Below the pieces are notes generated by a model. The model was not told where the DNA came from. It searched no databases and saw only the letters and a program-made list of their open reading frames with translations. This document shows, piece after piece, positions 1-12,301 of a DNA stretch of 64,000 nt (the stretch's first letter is position 1; every line of letters starts with the position of its first letter). The stretch spans positions 560,001 through 624,000 of the forward strand of contig CADCSX010000011.1 in the NCBI GenBank assembly GCA_902805475.1. Reading direction: 5' to 3'. Source of the stretch: Entonaema liquescens. Its lineage: Eukaryota > Ascomycota > Sordariomycetes > Xylariales > Xylariaceae. A program made the position numbers and the translations under genes.

Positions 1-399
1 GTAGGGAAGAGGTAGCAATACATAAATACATCCTAACGAAGCATGTGCTGTAAATGCAAACATAAACCTTGAGATGATCTACTGCAGGGGAGTACGTAGC
101 TAGTGGAGAAAGCTCACCAAACTTTAAAATATCCCAAGCCTATCAACTGTCACGTACGTAGCTTTATGCTGACTCATCAAAACAAAACTCAGAGAAGTAC
201 CCTGCAATTCGAATCTCCAAGGGTTGGCTGCGAACAGCCCAAGCTTCATGTACCTCGAAAGTACTTCCCGATCATTCTCTTTGCATCTTCATAACCACAA
301 TTGAGAATTATGTGCAAGCTCCAACAATAAACCTCGAATCCCTTGATATCCAATTGCACAACCCATCAGAACGACCGACATACCCGGCGAGGAATTGGG
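1..399. other. Upstream region of MED17, no gene seen
   Basis: I see no convincing gene here. A 63-codon frame at 103-294 has no recognisable similarity. The segment next to 400 is presumably the 5' untranslated region and promoter of MED17. Confidence 0.4.
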
Positions 400-2437
400 A
401 TGGCTTCCTCCAACTCGCCCTTCTCGCTACGCCCTTGGCCTATAGGCGACAAGAAACCGAAGAACCTCGGCGAGTTTATTGCGCGTATTAGCGTCCAAAG
501 TGGTGGCTTCCGCAACGTTACCGAAGCTAAATTGCGCGAGGAGATTGCAGCTCAAGAGGATAGTCGCATCGAAACCGAGGGTTCTTCAGACGAGGAGGAA
601 GATGAAGATGCCGAGCTGAAGAGCGTCACGGTAGCGCGAGAGGAATTCCTAAAAAACATTGAGTAAGCCCTCGCGAGATTAAAGATATGCTCTGAATATC
701 GAGGATCTATGCTAACAATGGACTTATAGGATCGCACACCAATCTGCCATGTTAAGTGTCGACTTCGTCTCCCTCCTTCTTACAAAACAAGATCCCAGAG
801 CTCTAAATACGTTATCGCCCGAGCTGCGTGAGCTAGTTGGCATTGGCACCCTAGGAGCCTCCAAGTTAAACGAATCCAATATTACCGAAGAACGAAGGCA
901 TGATGATACCGCTGTCGCAACTGGATGGAGGCTCATAGGAGTCAACGGTATAGTGGATTCTGTTGTGGCGTCTGCGGAGAAACTCGAAAAAGAAATGCAG
1001 CTGGAGACTAAATACTGGGCCGATGTCTTGGGCGTTAGCGAAAACAACTGGGCTGTTTGTTCCATGCCTCAGGAGAAACATACGTTAGGTGTGCGCTTTG
1101 GTTTTGCCGAATCTGCGCCCGAATTCAGAAATAGCAGCATTGCCCCCCTTAGACGCAACGATGACGGCACTGTTCATCTAGAGTTGGCCCGTGTTGGCGC
1201 GGGTTCTCAGAGAATTCGTCTTACCCTCAAGAAGAATGGTGTAATTGTGGATCAGTCGCCTTTACCTGGACGAATATCCGACGACGCGCCTCTACAGGAT
1301 CGAGTACGCGAAGCCAGAAATACCGCATTCCACCAGGAGCTATGGTACGAGGTCAATAGGGAAGGCCGTACCCTGCTCTCCTCAGATGTTTACTCGGATT
1401 CTTCAACTATTACTTGGAAACAGGATCCAGAAACGGAGTTTATCTTCACTCTTGAAGATCTTGGCGAACCAGACAACGCGAATGAAAGGGTGACAAGCAT
1501 AAATTGCTCATGTACGGCATACTGCATCTACATGCAGTTCCTCTTATTCCAGGGGCATCGGCAAAACTACTACCGGCGCACTACCATGGTGCAACTCCCA
1601 TCTAATCGCATGCAACCACCCTATGCCATCCTCCGTGCAGTGATTGCCAACGAGCAATACTTCAAAGACTGCAAGGATATGACTGATTTCCTAGATAGCT
1701 TGGTATTTATATTAAAGCGGGCCGGTATTTCTACCGCTGCTTGCAAGTCGACTGTCCAACCACTTACCCCTATACTTCTCCAAGGCAGCGCAAGTCGCCG
1801 CAACGCCAAAACCGAGCTTAACTTTATTAACTATCTAATCAATCGTCTGGAGTCTACTTTTGAGCTAGCTATTACGCCCGAAGTCAGAATCTTTGCGCGA
1901 GCTCGTATCATGGTTGTGCCCTACATCCAGATGCACTTTTACGTCTCCCTTACACCTTTTCCTCCTCAGAACGGTAATACGGAGAGCAACAAGGACGACA
2001 AGTCTGCAATCGAGGAAGCAAAAAACCCTCTAACAGATATATATCCGCCCGCTGACTCTGCCCGCGAACCATATCCGAACGCAAAGGACGCCATATATTA
2101 TATTCAGCAGGCCACGGTACGCGCTCTGGCGCAGAAACTAGCCGAAACCGCCGGAGAGAAATTAGGCAGGGATGATATATACTGGACCGAGACGGTGAAC
2201 GGCCCTAGCGTGGTTGATCAGGATGATAGAGAGGCGCGGATTAATATCAAGGAAGATACTGATGGACGTCTGATCCTTAGTCTTGATGGGCGATGGCAGG
2301 GGGGTAAGAACACGACCAAAGCTCTCTCGACATGGATGGCCGACCGCGGCGATGAGAATGGAGACAGCATTGAGGATGCTGTGCTTCGAGCCATGCAACC
2401 TTATCCGCAACCCCACGGCGACGGAGTGTCTGATTAG
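400..2437 (+). CDS. MED17: Mediator complex subunit 17 (Srb4-like)
   Basis: Head-module subunit of the Mediator coactivator, which bridges transcription factors and RNA polymerase II in the nucleus. Two exons, 400-662 and 730-2437, give 656 residues; the 67-nt intron opens with GTAAGC and ends TATAG. Splicing joins LKNIE to IAHQSAMLSVDFVSLLL, a stretch typical of ascomycete Med17. The N-terminus has the family signature RPWPIGDKKPKNLGEFIARI, followed by an acidic run (SSDEEEDEDAEL). I prefer the start at 400 (GGGATGGCT) to the upstream in-frame ATG at 343 because the conserved region begins a few residues after it. Length is normal for filamentous fungi. It is unrelated to the convergent SNF2 gene. 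Essential housekeeping function is inferred from the family. Confidence 0.93.
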
Positions 2438-3707
2438 ACATCAGACTGCACCCTTGTCAGGGAGGATTCTAGCGCGGAATCTCGTACTGAAGTTGGCTCT
2501 CCTCTAATGTTCGACTATCCCACCGCGTAAGGTTTTCACACGACGCGATAAACGTGGGTTTGCCCAACAGTATCCCCGAAGAGAACTGTTAGGTATAAAG
2601 GAGGGCTTTCTGGAACCTAAATAAAGCGATGGGGTTATCACGTCGCATATAGCATATATCGTATATAGATTCAGGGCATGGAAGTAGCTGAAAGCTACTG
2701 GCTCCAATGCTGAATAATAAAAAGTTAATACCATGTAAAATAAGGGGCAAGTTGTCTGAGCCCGTAGATGTTATCGTGTGTCGCTGTCGTGGTTGATATT
2801 TGATACATAAAGCTACTTTAATCTAATCTATCATTGACAACAGATATTTGACTTGTCCACCAGGAGATTCAAACCCCTATCCAAAGATTTACCCCTGGGC
2901 AACTGAGACACCTTAAATAAAGACGCTACGTGTCCGCAGGCGGTGTTATGTTGCTACTATTGGGACTCACTTTGAAACGTTCTGTTGATTAGGGCGTTAT
3001 GCACCTCCTTACTCGAACCGACTTCGCATAGTTGGCTAGTGCAGTATCTTCTCATCACTCCATTATGAAATACCTATGAATTACCATTCAGGAGTTGTCC
3101 CTAGTAAATAGTAGGCAAGACTTTCTTGAATATGCTAGAGCGGGCTACAGGTAACTTGATGGCGAAAACGGGATATCCCAAGTTATCCACTTTGAAAAGC
3201 ATCGCATTTATTCGTATTAGTTCCTAACGAAAGTAGAGGTATGAAGAAGAGTACATTAAAAAACACCGCCTATAGCAGAGTGCATCGTTATGAAAGTCAT
3301 CGCATGAAAATCCTCCTTGTTGCACATACTCAAACATTTTCCATCTCCGGTTATCTGCCGTGGGGCAAGATCATATACAAGATGAGGAAACCCTTCGCGC
3401 TTCTTTCCTCCGGGTACCTAGCGCAACTAACTGTACGCTCAAATAGCTAGCACACTTTCTTATAAAAACGCCGTTATAATGCTCACTTCTGAGGGTGTTG
3501 GCGGCCTGAGGGCCAGGCACACAGTAAATTGTGCCGTATGCATGCGCCGTAAAAAACTAAATCAAACGTCTTTCTGTCGTAATCGTCGGTAGTCATTCGT
3601 ACTTGATAGAGGGTAAGAAGAAAAAAAGAAGAAGAAAAGAATCGAGTAGAAGTGGCCGCAAGAAAAGAAACGGCGAATTGGCCAAATGGATTATTCTGTA
3701 GATAAGA
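2438..3707. other. Convergent intergenic spacer
   Basis: Spacer between the 3' ends of MED17 and the SNF2 gene. It holds short frames without recognisable content and one tRNA-like sequence near 2853-2915, listed separately. Nothing else recognised. Confidence 0.4.
2853..2915 (-). other. tRNA-like remnant (T-arm/B-box)
   Basis: On the minus strand a five-pair T-stem (AGGGG/CTCCT, one G-U pair) encloses a TTTGAAT loop, giving a B-box-like GGTTTGAATC, with an A-box-like CTCAGTTG upstream. No complete acceptor stem or anticodon arm can be drawn, so this is a degenerate tRNA or tRNA-derived element rather than a functional gene. Confidence 0.25.
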
Positions 3708-6538
3708 CTACGAAGAACTTTGTTTCTGGCCGCCCATACCAAAGAGGAATGCGAGTTCTTCGGTGCCGAGCTTGCTCGTTTCCTTTTCTGCGTTGTCACC
3801 TTGCAAGGCAAGTTCGACTACACGACGCTTTTGATCCTGAGTAGCCATAATTCGATCTTCCACGGTTTCCTTGACGAGAATTCGGTGAACTGTAACATTG
3901 CGCTGCTGGCCGATGCGATATGTGCGATCGATGGCTTGATTCTCAACGTACGGATTCCAGAATGGATCCATAATGATGACCTGAGAGGCCACTGTAAGGT
4001 TGAGGCCAGCGTTTCCGGCTTTGAGCGATACCAATATGACCTTCAGGTCAGGGTTCTCAGTGAAATTATTAACTACCTCGTCACGTTTAGTAGCTGTCAT
4101 ACTACCATCGTAGCGACCGACCTGGAGGCCAACTTGGTCTTCAATTGCAATTTGCAATAGGTCAAGAAAATTGGTCCATTGGGAAAAGACTATCACCTTC
4201 TCCCCTGTGGTGTTTTGAATGGCTGAAAGGAGCTCACAGCACTTGGTCACCTTGGCTGAAGGTTGCCAAATTTCACGTAGACTTCGCATGTACTTTTCGC
4301 GAGCTTGTTGATTGTGCCTTGCCTTCTGACACAATTCGGAAATTTTGTCAGGCCTAAGTTCAACTTCATAGTCATCATCTCCCGATTCTGACTCCTTTTC
4401 ACCTTCCAGCCGCTTAGGCTGGTACGCCTTCAGGAATGAGTCGAACTTAATTAGCCCGAGCTCGCCTATCTGATGACAGGCCGGGCATTCCGCGAATTTG
4501 TTATCCTCTGCTGTGCGCATCCTCTTCTGGGTTAACATGTTATTGTATGCCTCAGCACAGGGCGAACAGAGTAGATCTCCGCAGGGACACATGATTGCAG
4601 GACGTGCTACGACATCAGAGCACACTGAACACTCAAATGGAAAAGTTCCCTTGATATGCTCGATCACTTGTGGAGACAGGGTCTTTACGAATATCTCTGC
4701 CTGTTCCTCCGGAATGTCGGGTGTGACGAATTCTAAATCTGCAAGGTGCAGATACGGATGGCAGCAAGCTTGACGCAATCGGAGTAGTAGTATCAAAACT
4801 TTGGTATAATGTCTCCCGATTGTTCCGGCTCTGAGATACTTGCTGAACTCGACACGAGCATTCTTCTCGAGAGTAGCATAATATTCTTTTTCATCTTCGT
4901 CAAATACAACATGATCGACGACCTCTGTTTTTTCTTTCAACTGTATGATGGGTTTTCCATCAATTGTGTCCTTCTTAGTTCGTCGAAGTAGAATATCTGC
5001 AAGGAGATTACGTAGTACTTTCAACGCTTCCTTTTTATCCTCCGGCGTACCACTGGACTTTGGCTGTAGAGATCTGAATTCCTATTTGACAGGGTTAGCA
5101 AGAGAGATTTCGTTTCTCATTGATAGGGAACTTACGCCGTGGAATCTCTCAATCACACAGTATGGCTCGATTTGGAGGAAGCGTATAAGGGAAGCAAGTT
5201 CATTTGGCCCATTCTGCATCGGTGTTCCTGTGAGGCACCAACGGTATTTGGCCTTTATTTTGCAGACAGCATGTGAAATTCTGGCTTTGTGATTCTTGAT
5301 ATACTGTGCCTCATCAAGAATTATGCGGTAAAAGTAGCTCTTCGGGCCCACAAATGGGCAGATCTCAGATAGGTAATCATCATCGACCTCAAGCCCCTGT
5401 CTTGTTACTTGGTTGATGTAGTTTTCCATCTTTTTGATTTCGGACACCAGCATTCCGTAGCTCGTAAGTACAACGTCGTGCATGCGGAGGAATTCATAGT
5501 CTTTCTTTCTCGAATGATAAAGAAATACCTTAAGCTGATGGCCTGGTAGGATCTTTTGTTTGATTTCTCGCTTCCACTGTTGGAGTAGGGATACAGGGGC
5601 AACGATAAGGTTGGTCTGAATAGTTAGCATAGGTAGGTTATATAAAATTCAGGGGATGCTTACTTTTATATTGCTCCAAGGATGTGGTTCAGGGTCGCGA
5701 TTGACCATTAGAGCGATGGTTGAAAGCGTCTTTCCAAGACCCATGTCATCAGCTAGAATGCCGCCCTTCTTCTTCTCATCTCGCTCCATTTTCTTCATCC
5801 ATTCTAGTGCTATCGACTGGTGCTTGTAAAGAGGATATCGCAAAGCATCCTGAGTACCCTGTAGGTTCTCATCAGCGTTGGGTGGCTGGGTGTTAGAATC
5901 TATTCCTTCAAAGCTCTTTGCGTCGTTGGGCAACCATGCTTCGTTAGCTAGGGGTTGGCTATCGGGAGTATTATGAGGCGCTATTTCCTCTGCGTAAGAA
6001 TGGTGCTCAAAGCCTGGGAAATCGAAACCGTTTACTACGTCTTGTTCCTCATATTCCTCATCCCTAGAGTGTGAATGCTCTGGTTCGGGATTAGGGGAGC
6101 TTATGCTAACCCGACGGAGTTTGCTGATCGGTAGTTCGAAATCCTCGGATGATTCGAGATACTCGCTAAACGGGCGCTTCCTAGCAGTGGAATCGCTGGT
6201 GTCCAAGGAGCCCTCAGGTGATTCAATGGCTTGGCTTTCATAAGTAATTGGCATGAGATCACCAGGGTATTGGTAGAGAGCTAAAACACAATGAAGTAAG
6301 CTTACTATTCTCATAGAACATATGGACGAATGCAGCATATAGATAAGAAAAACGTAACATGAAGGAAGGGAAAGTGATATGAGAGGATGATTGATCAAAT
6401 TATCCGATGCTTTTGGACAGATGCACATTAGGTATTGCCTAAGATCTGTGCAAGGCAAGGATAAAAGAGAAGGGGGAGGGAGACTAAGGAGCCAAGACAT
6501 GTCTTACCTTCTTGAAACTCAATGTAATCTGACTCCAT
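3708..6538 (-). CDS. SNF2-family RING-finger translocase, Uls1/Rad16-like
   Basis: Nuclear ATP-dependent DNA translocase with an embedded RING finger, the layout of Uls1/Ris1, Rad16, Rad5 and HLTF (genome maintenance, SUMO/ubiquitin-linked remodelling). Four exons: 6508-6538, 5664-6280, 5136-5615, 3708-5081, giving 833 residues; all introns are GT-AG (227, 48 and 54 nt). Visible motifs: Walker A DDMGLGKT (about 188-195), Walker B-like LDEAQ (about 316-320), LTGTPMQN, RING cysteines from CSVC to CPAC (about 527-581) inserted before the helicase C lobe, then SLKAGNAGLNL and YRIGQQR. RING position between the two ATPase lobes is diagnostic of this subfamily. It is shorter than yeast Uls1 (about 1600 residues), lacking a long N-terminal extension. 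The first coding exon is only 31 nt and depends on one long intron, so the start is the weakest part. Ortholog assignment within the subfamily is not certain. Confidence 0.86.
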
Positions 6539-9500
6539 GTTGAAGGGGGCTATAGAGTTGTAAGGGCAATGAGAAGGAGATGAGATGTTGAGAGAAATGG
6601 GATTTCGGCGACGTAAATGTGTGTAGAATTGAAGGGTGTGCTTATTGGCAGCAACGCGACTGCCGGCGTAAATTAGTGATATCCGGGGCTATCGGCGACG
6701 TTGTCAACCGCGATACGGCTTGGTTTAATCAGGCTGCGAGTGAACGTCAGGGTAATATTGTCGCCGTTATACCAGTAAACGCCTTTATGCGGGATAAATG
6801 CGTGCAGGCTGGCTGTCGAGCGCCGGCTTATTGTTTAGCTGGTAAAAGGGCACGGTGATAGATGCGTTACTCGCAGTGAATAGGTAGTGATAAGGAATGA
6901 TTATTTAAGTAATGAGAAAAGAAAAAAACAAACAATGTCTTGATCACACTGTAGCGCGCCTGGGGTCAAAGGCGCGTTAGTGGTCGAATGTTTTGTCCTC
7001 ATGAGTTGTGAAGTTTGGAAAGATTGAAGTATAAAGGGAAGGCTGTAAGAAATATATAGCCCGGAGAACGGAATACAACAACGTAACTTCCAAAGAATGT
7101 CTGTCAAGTTGCAGTTGCATTGGATGGATCATGATTGGTCGCCTAGCGTGAAAAGATTTCCTAGAGCCTTGCACCGAGGCAGGAGCCTCAGTGGTTTTAT
7201 CTGTAGAAGAAGTCGCGGTTGCCATGATGGTATTCTGCTCCGGGGGGCAACGGCGAGACTTGGGAAGGGGCGTTTTGGTTTCCGGTCCCGATTGTTGCCT
7301 ATTTGAGATAGGTACCTAAAATATAAACTTTAGTAGGCACGTACAGAATTAGGAGAAAGGTACACAGCTTAGATTTCCCCACAGTCACGAAGTGCTGTCA
7401 GCTGTGATACATGTATTTCCAGGGGGGAACGTGCTTCCACCTGATAGAGAGGTGTACTTGATTGGCTGCACGCACTTAGACCAAACCTATAGCTGCATGA
7501 CCTATCATAAAATTGCAGAATCCATACATCTCTTAAGAACTTCGTGGACTCCAGGCAGATATGTGTAACATAGTTGATGACTGATGTCTTAGCAAGGGGG
7601 TTTAATTGATAGGTGAATATTGACGCTGAGGAGCTTGAGAAACCCCTTGAGATCATTTCTCTAGTTGCGTTTAGGTTATTACCTACATCGGATAATGTGA
7701 ACCCCTTATTGAACCCAACTGGAAACCCCTGGCTTAGGAAGTGCGTATGAGATCAAGTTAGTACTATGATTGGTATGTACTAGGTAATGCTTGTATTGCA
7801 TATAACTGATGTATTATGACTTCTTTCAAGACCATTATAAAGATGGACCAGAAAAAGTCAGGGGTGCTACAGGGCCCCTATTATTAGAAAACGTGTGTGT
7901 TTCCACCTCCGAACTACACACCTATGCCAGGTGATTTATTAAAACCTTGTTAGGTAAGATGTAGTTGCTGGACACATTGTTTTTTTTTTTTGTAATGAGG
8001 TTTAAGGCCGGATAAGTTAAGTTGAGTTGAGTGATAGCTGGCTGGGCTTTTACACCAGGAATGAACATATTTAACCCGTAAGTGACAGAGGATGAACAGC
8101 ATTAATATTGAGGCAGAAATGAACTTACTGACGTACCTAGTGAACTCCTCCTATACATATTAGGATAAGATAATTCTTGTTTAGAGACAAGACTTTGGAT
8201 ACTTAGGAATATACTTATTTCCAACCTGTATATAATTTAAGTGTTAATATCTTAAGGGTTGGGCATATATATATGTATAGTAGAGTTGAATAGCTAATAA
8301 AAGCGTTTACCTGGGCTATTGTTTGGTGCAATTGCTTAGTTTTGTAGTTCCTAAGTAGCTATATTGTAGCTTAGAAAACGTGTGTTGCATATGCTACAAG
8401 GTGTTACACCCCAATCAGAATTGTTCGCATCATCAGTTGATTAAAGACATGTTTATCTAGCGACCAAAGGCGATTTGGAAACCTCTTATCATCAAATTTG
8501 ATCTTTGATGGATGGATGTTTAGTTATTACCTAGCCATCCTATCCCAGTCATCATGTAATCTATAGGTATGTGCTCTAAATATATCATTATACCAAGTCA
8601 TCTTTTCAGGTCTGCGCGTAGGTTGCTCAACAGTAAAGCACACAAAAATTGACCCCTATTCCCCATATCCCTGATAATTTCAACATACTAAAGCTCTAAG
8701 ATGTCTCTCACTCTAAATATTCTATATAAAGGCAAATGTGGCTATGAAAAAATTCTTTAATAGTAAGTAGGTTAGCTCTTATGCAGCTTAAACTTGTGAA
8801 GCCAGTGCGCTTGGCCTATTAACTGTTCTCTCATTGTCCGTCCTAATTCAAGTTGCCATGATGCCAAAATTAGGTAGAAGCTACCTAGCTTGTAAGGGTC
8901 TACTCTTGAACTTTATTTGAACATAATAGCTATATTTAATTCTAGTTTTATATCCTGCATTATTACAGTTTTGATTGACCCTTGTCGAATATTGATCACG
9001 AGGCTAAGTTGGTTCATACATAGACCTGGGTGCATGCTGGTCGTGAAACGGCCTTGAATGACCTACAATAATTAACAACCTGGTTTCTTTGTTATTTTAT
9101 AGTTCCTCTGCTTCAGAAATATTTGATGTTAATACGAAAGGGGGCTGCTAGTGGAATGTGTTTGATGCTAGTCTAAAGCCTAGCTAGTATTCCAGTTGTG
9201 TCCCGAGCAACAGCTTAAATATTGCTTACCTTGAGTATTTAACCTGCCGAGCACCCATCTCTCTAACAGCTACTGTCGCACATTGGTTTAACTACAGTAT
9301 ATTTGACAGACCTTGTGGAAAGTACTTACAACTTTTCAGTGTCATATAATGTGACGGCCATGTTTCTGGTGTGTCATGCGTAGTGTATGCTAGGTGAATA
9401 TATTCTTGTCGGATGGCCAGCAATCTTAACATTATACAATATATGGTAGGTAAATTCTAGGAAAGCGCTATAATAAAGGTAAAGAGGAGTTTAAAATGAC

Positions 9501-9706
9501 CACTCTGGAGATGTACCTTTTGTGTAGGCAGCGTTTAAAATGTTAGAATGATCATTCTAGCCCCTGAAGTTACTTCACTGGGTAAGTAAATCATATACTG
9601 TTGCAACCTTTGTTAATACTACCTAGGTACTTTTGAATCAGCTCTTTTGATACGCATGCTCCCGTTTGTGTGATGCCGCATATCAATAGGGGTATTGATA
9701 GGCGTT
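6539..9706. other. Long AT-rich spacer without recognised genes
   Basis: About 3.2 kb between the SNF2 promoter and the HET relic. Sequence becomes AT-rich after about 7.7 kb with stops in all frames, consistent with degraded DNA. I found no tRNA, transposon ends or protein motif. An 82-codon frame at 6977-7225 (-) starts with a plausible low-complexity N-terminus but leads nowhere. Confidence 0.4.
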
Positions 9707-12301
9707 CTAGACTAGTGTGATTATCTGCTCGTGAAGTGCGGATCGATATTTCCAACCATTAAAATTGTGTGTTTTTCCGGGTTGGTATCTAAGAGCCTCC
9801 TGAGCTAGGTCAATTGCATCGATCGAGAGTTGATCGTTGTAGTGCGGGTCTTGGAGAAGTTCTCCATGCATGAGGCCCTGAATAGCGCACTCGCCAATGA
9901 GCCCCCACCTGGGTGGCTCCCGTAGCTTTTCCCGCATGGTTTTCTTCGCGTTGGCCGCGCGAACGACGTATGGGGTCGAAGCACCGGGGAAGATAACCAC
10001 GCTGTCACCCTCTGCCGTATATGAATGTCCAATCCCGACCCGGTTATCACTTGTCACGAACATAGCCCAATCGATGGAATGGTATACGAAGCAGTCGAGG
10101 AAATCCTGTGAGATCATCCGAGTAGCAAACCGGGCAATGGTGATCTTACAGAAGTGCGCAAAGGCCGTTTGGTCTAGCGTGTCTACACTCCTGTCGAATA
10201 GGACTGCTATTTCTTCGACCTCTAGACGCGAAACAAGAGCAACAGCCTCTATGAACCAACATAGATTAAGCTGCGCTTGACGCAACTTCAAAATATCCTC
10301 AGCATTGCCGTAGCTGATATTTTGATGTGGTCACTGGTGGTACGAGGAGAAACTGGTAGCTTTTTCAAAGACTAGTAGCATTTCCCTGATTATCCTACTG
10401 ATGTGAGACGTCATCGCTTTCACCCACCTTTCTGGATCAACACCGCGGATATCGTCCCTAGAAATCGATGGGTGAAGGGCTGCAATGGCATCAGCAACAT
10501 GCTGGAGGTGCTGTGGAGTTGGAAGTAGGTTGGGTAAACCAAGAGGATCGTCGGTCTTTTCCGTCCTCGTCAAATTCGGCTCGGTTTTGGCCCATTCGGC
10601 GGGGTCTGGGAGCCAGGGGATCCGACTTGAAGCCATGCACCACACCTTGGTAATCCTGGAGACAACACAACCCAATAATGGTAACTCGACGTTAGGATCG
10701 GGAGCATGGATGTAATTACTAACATAGCGGAGCCTCCGAGTTCTTGAGCGCTTTAACCCAGCACAAAACATCGGTGACCCGTCGGGAAGTGTGCGACACG
10801 AAAAAGGGGGGATCTTGCCATAATCTTTTCCGAAGTCTATTGCCCAACTGGGGATAGTTGAATCCCGGAAAAATGACCTTTGGCCCCGAGGGTGGCAAAG
10901 CGAGAGGGCGTCTAAGGAATTGACGCTCTCTATATACCATTTTGTAAAACTGCATGTCACGTTTTTCATTGATTTGGTATAGTCTGGCGGGTAGGGCGAA
11001 GACCATTGCGCGGCAGGCATTAAAGATAGAATAGCAAAGAGACGGTCCCGCGGATCAGTGGCTAAAAACTTACTAGTTTGGAATATAACATTTAACGGTG
11101 TCTCTGAGGGCAGTATCGCGTAGCCGGGATCGGGCTTCCAGTATGGCCATATTTGGGGAGTGAGGCCTTGAATCCATAGGGTGGGCAGGGTTTGATTTAG
11201 GGGATCACCCCACACGGCTTTTCTGTTCCATCGCGCTGCTTGGAGGTTATCTCGGATTCTGAGAAGATTGAGCAAGGAAAGCCAGTTAATACGAGTACTC
11301 GAGTGCCGCGCAAATGTCTCTCGACTATAAACAATTTCTTGGATGACCCAGACCCGTAGGAACCAGTCCATATGTTCTATAACCCCGATTCTATCATAGA
11401 ACCCAACAATAGGCTTATTGAATTCCATGGATTCGGTATCATCAACTATAAATATATATCGAAGAAGGTATAAAGCAACATTGAAGTAAGCCGAGTTTGG
11501 TCCAAGAAGGGTATCAAAGATCTTCTCCCGCCGCCGACGGTCACCTTCGGCGTCGCCAGTAGGGAGAATACGTGACTTGATTAAAGATACCCATGCGAAC
11601 CTCGTCAACACGTTTTGGCTAAGATGATCAACAAGGTGCTTCGGTGTCTGTGCCATCATCTCCGCCCTATGACTAGCATCTCGTGACCATGCATCAGCTT
11701 CGGAAAGGGCCAAATCAGAATCTACATTCGCGATCAAGGAATCGGCTAAGAGATCGTCTTCGGGGAATAAAACTGTCGAGGGTTTTCCCGGGTCGCCTCC
11801 AAGCCATACTTCGACGGTAGATGCGGTCTCATATATGCGCCGCATCATGGACACTTGGTGAGACCGTTCAGCCGTGACACCCTGGTTGATGCATATTAGT
11901 AAGTCTATCCATAGAAAGCCATCAAAGCGCTCGGCTTCGAAGGCACATAGTGCGCCAAACAGGTTGGGAGTGATATTAAAAGTGTCTGCAGTGTTCGCTG
12001 AGGTTAGGCTCGCATCCGATGAGGCTGTATCTTTCCCGACTACCTCGTTGAGTAATAAAGCGTCACTGAAAATAACATTGATAGGTTTCGTGTCTCGTAA
12101 ATCTCCCTAGACGTAAGATAGTGCAGAATATTCTGGACATCTGGAAAGTTGAACTCGGAACAGTTCGCATGTTGGATAACTAGCCTCATGAGGCTGGATC
12201 GCGGAATGGCGGACTTGGAGCAGACGTATCTCCCCATCATCAAGTGCCGAGTACCGGGAGTAATCGTTTGGAATTGTACGTATGTATTGGGTTTTAGCCA
12301 T
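9707..12301 (-). pseudogene. HET-domain (heterokaryon incompatibility) pseudogene
   Basis: A single reading frame of 865 codons, interrupted by two in-frame stops: TAG at 12107-12109 and TGA at 10331-10333. The HET domain is recognisable: an N-terminal (Y)SALDDGEIRLLQ, then PEYSALSYV directly before the first stop and GD directly after it. The stop therefore sits exactly on the tryptophan of the SYxWGD signature. Further on come a WID..CINQ motif with one extra codon (WIDLLICINQ), MMRRIYETA and EVWLGG, and in the third segment a C-terminal block ending in GLIGECAIQGLMHGE, typical of HET proteins. HET proteins trigger programmed death on fusion of incompatible hyphae. TGG to TAG equals CpA to TpA on the opposite strand, the usual repeat-induced point mutation product. 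No intron explains either stop because the frame is kept on both sides. Confidence 0.85.

Noticed and set aside
3720..5292. Several plus-strand frames over the SNF2 gene
   Set aside because: All are antisense shadows; the minus strand carries the helicase and RING motifs.
5649..6500. Longer N-terminal reading of the SNF2 protein starting at 6500
   Set aside because: The first about 75 residues are Leu/Cys-rich and unlike the family. An intron 6281-6507 with a first exon at 6508-6538 gives an acidic, plausible start.
6977..7225. 82-codon minus-strand frame starting MATATSSTDKTTEAPASVQG
   Set aside because: The start resembles low-complexity N-termini of small fungal nucleolar proteins, but the rest is not protein-like and no second exon was found.
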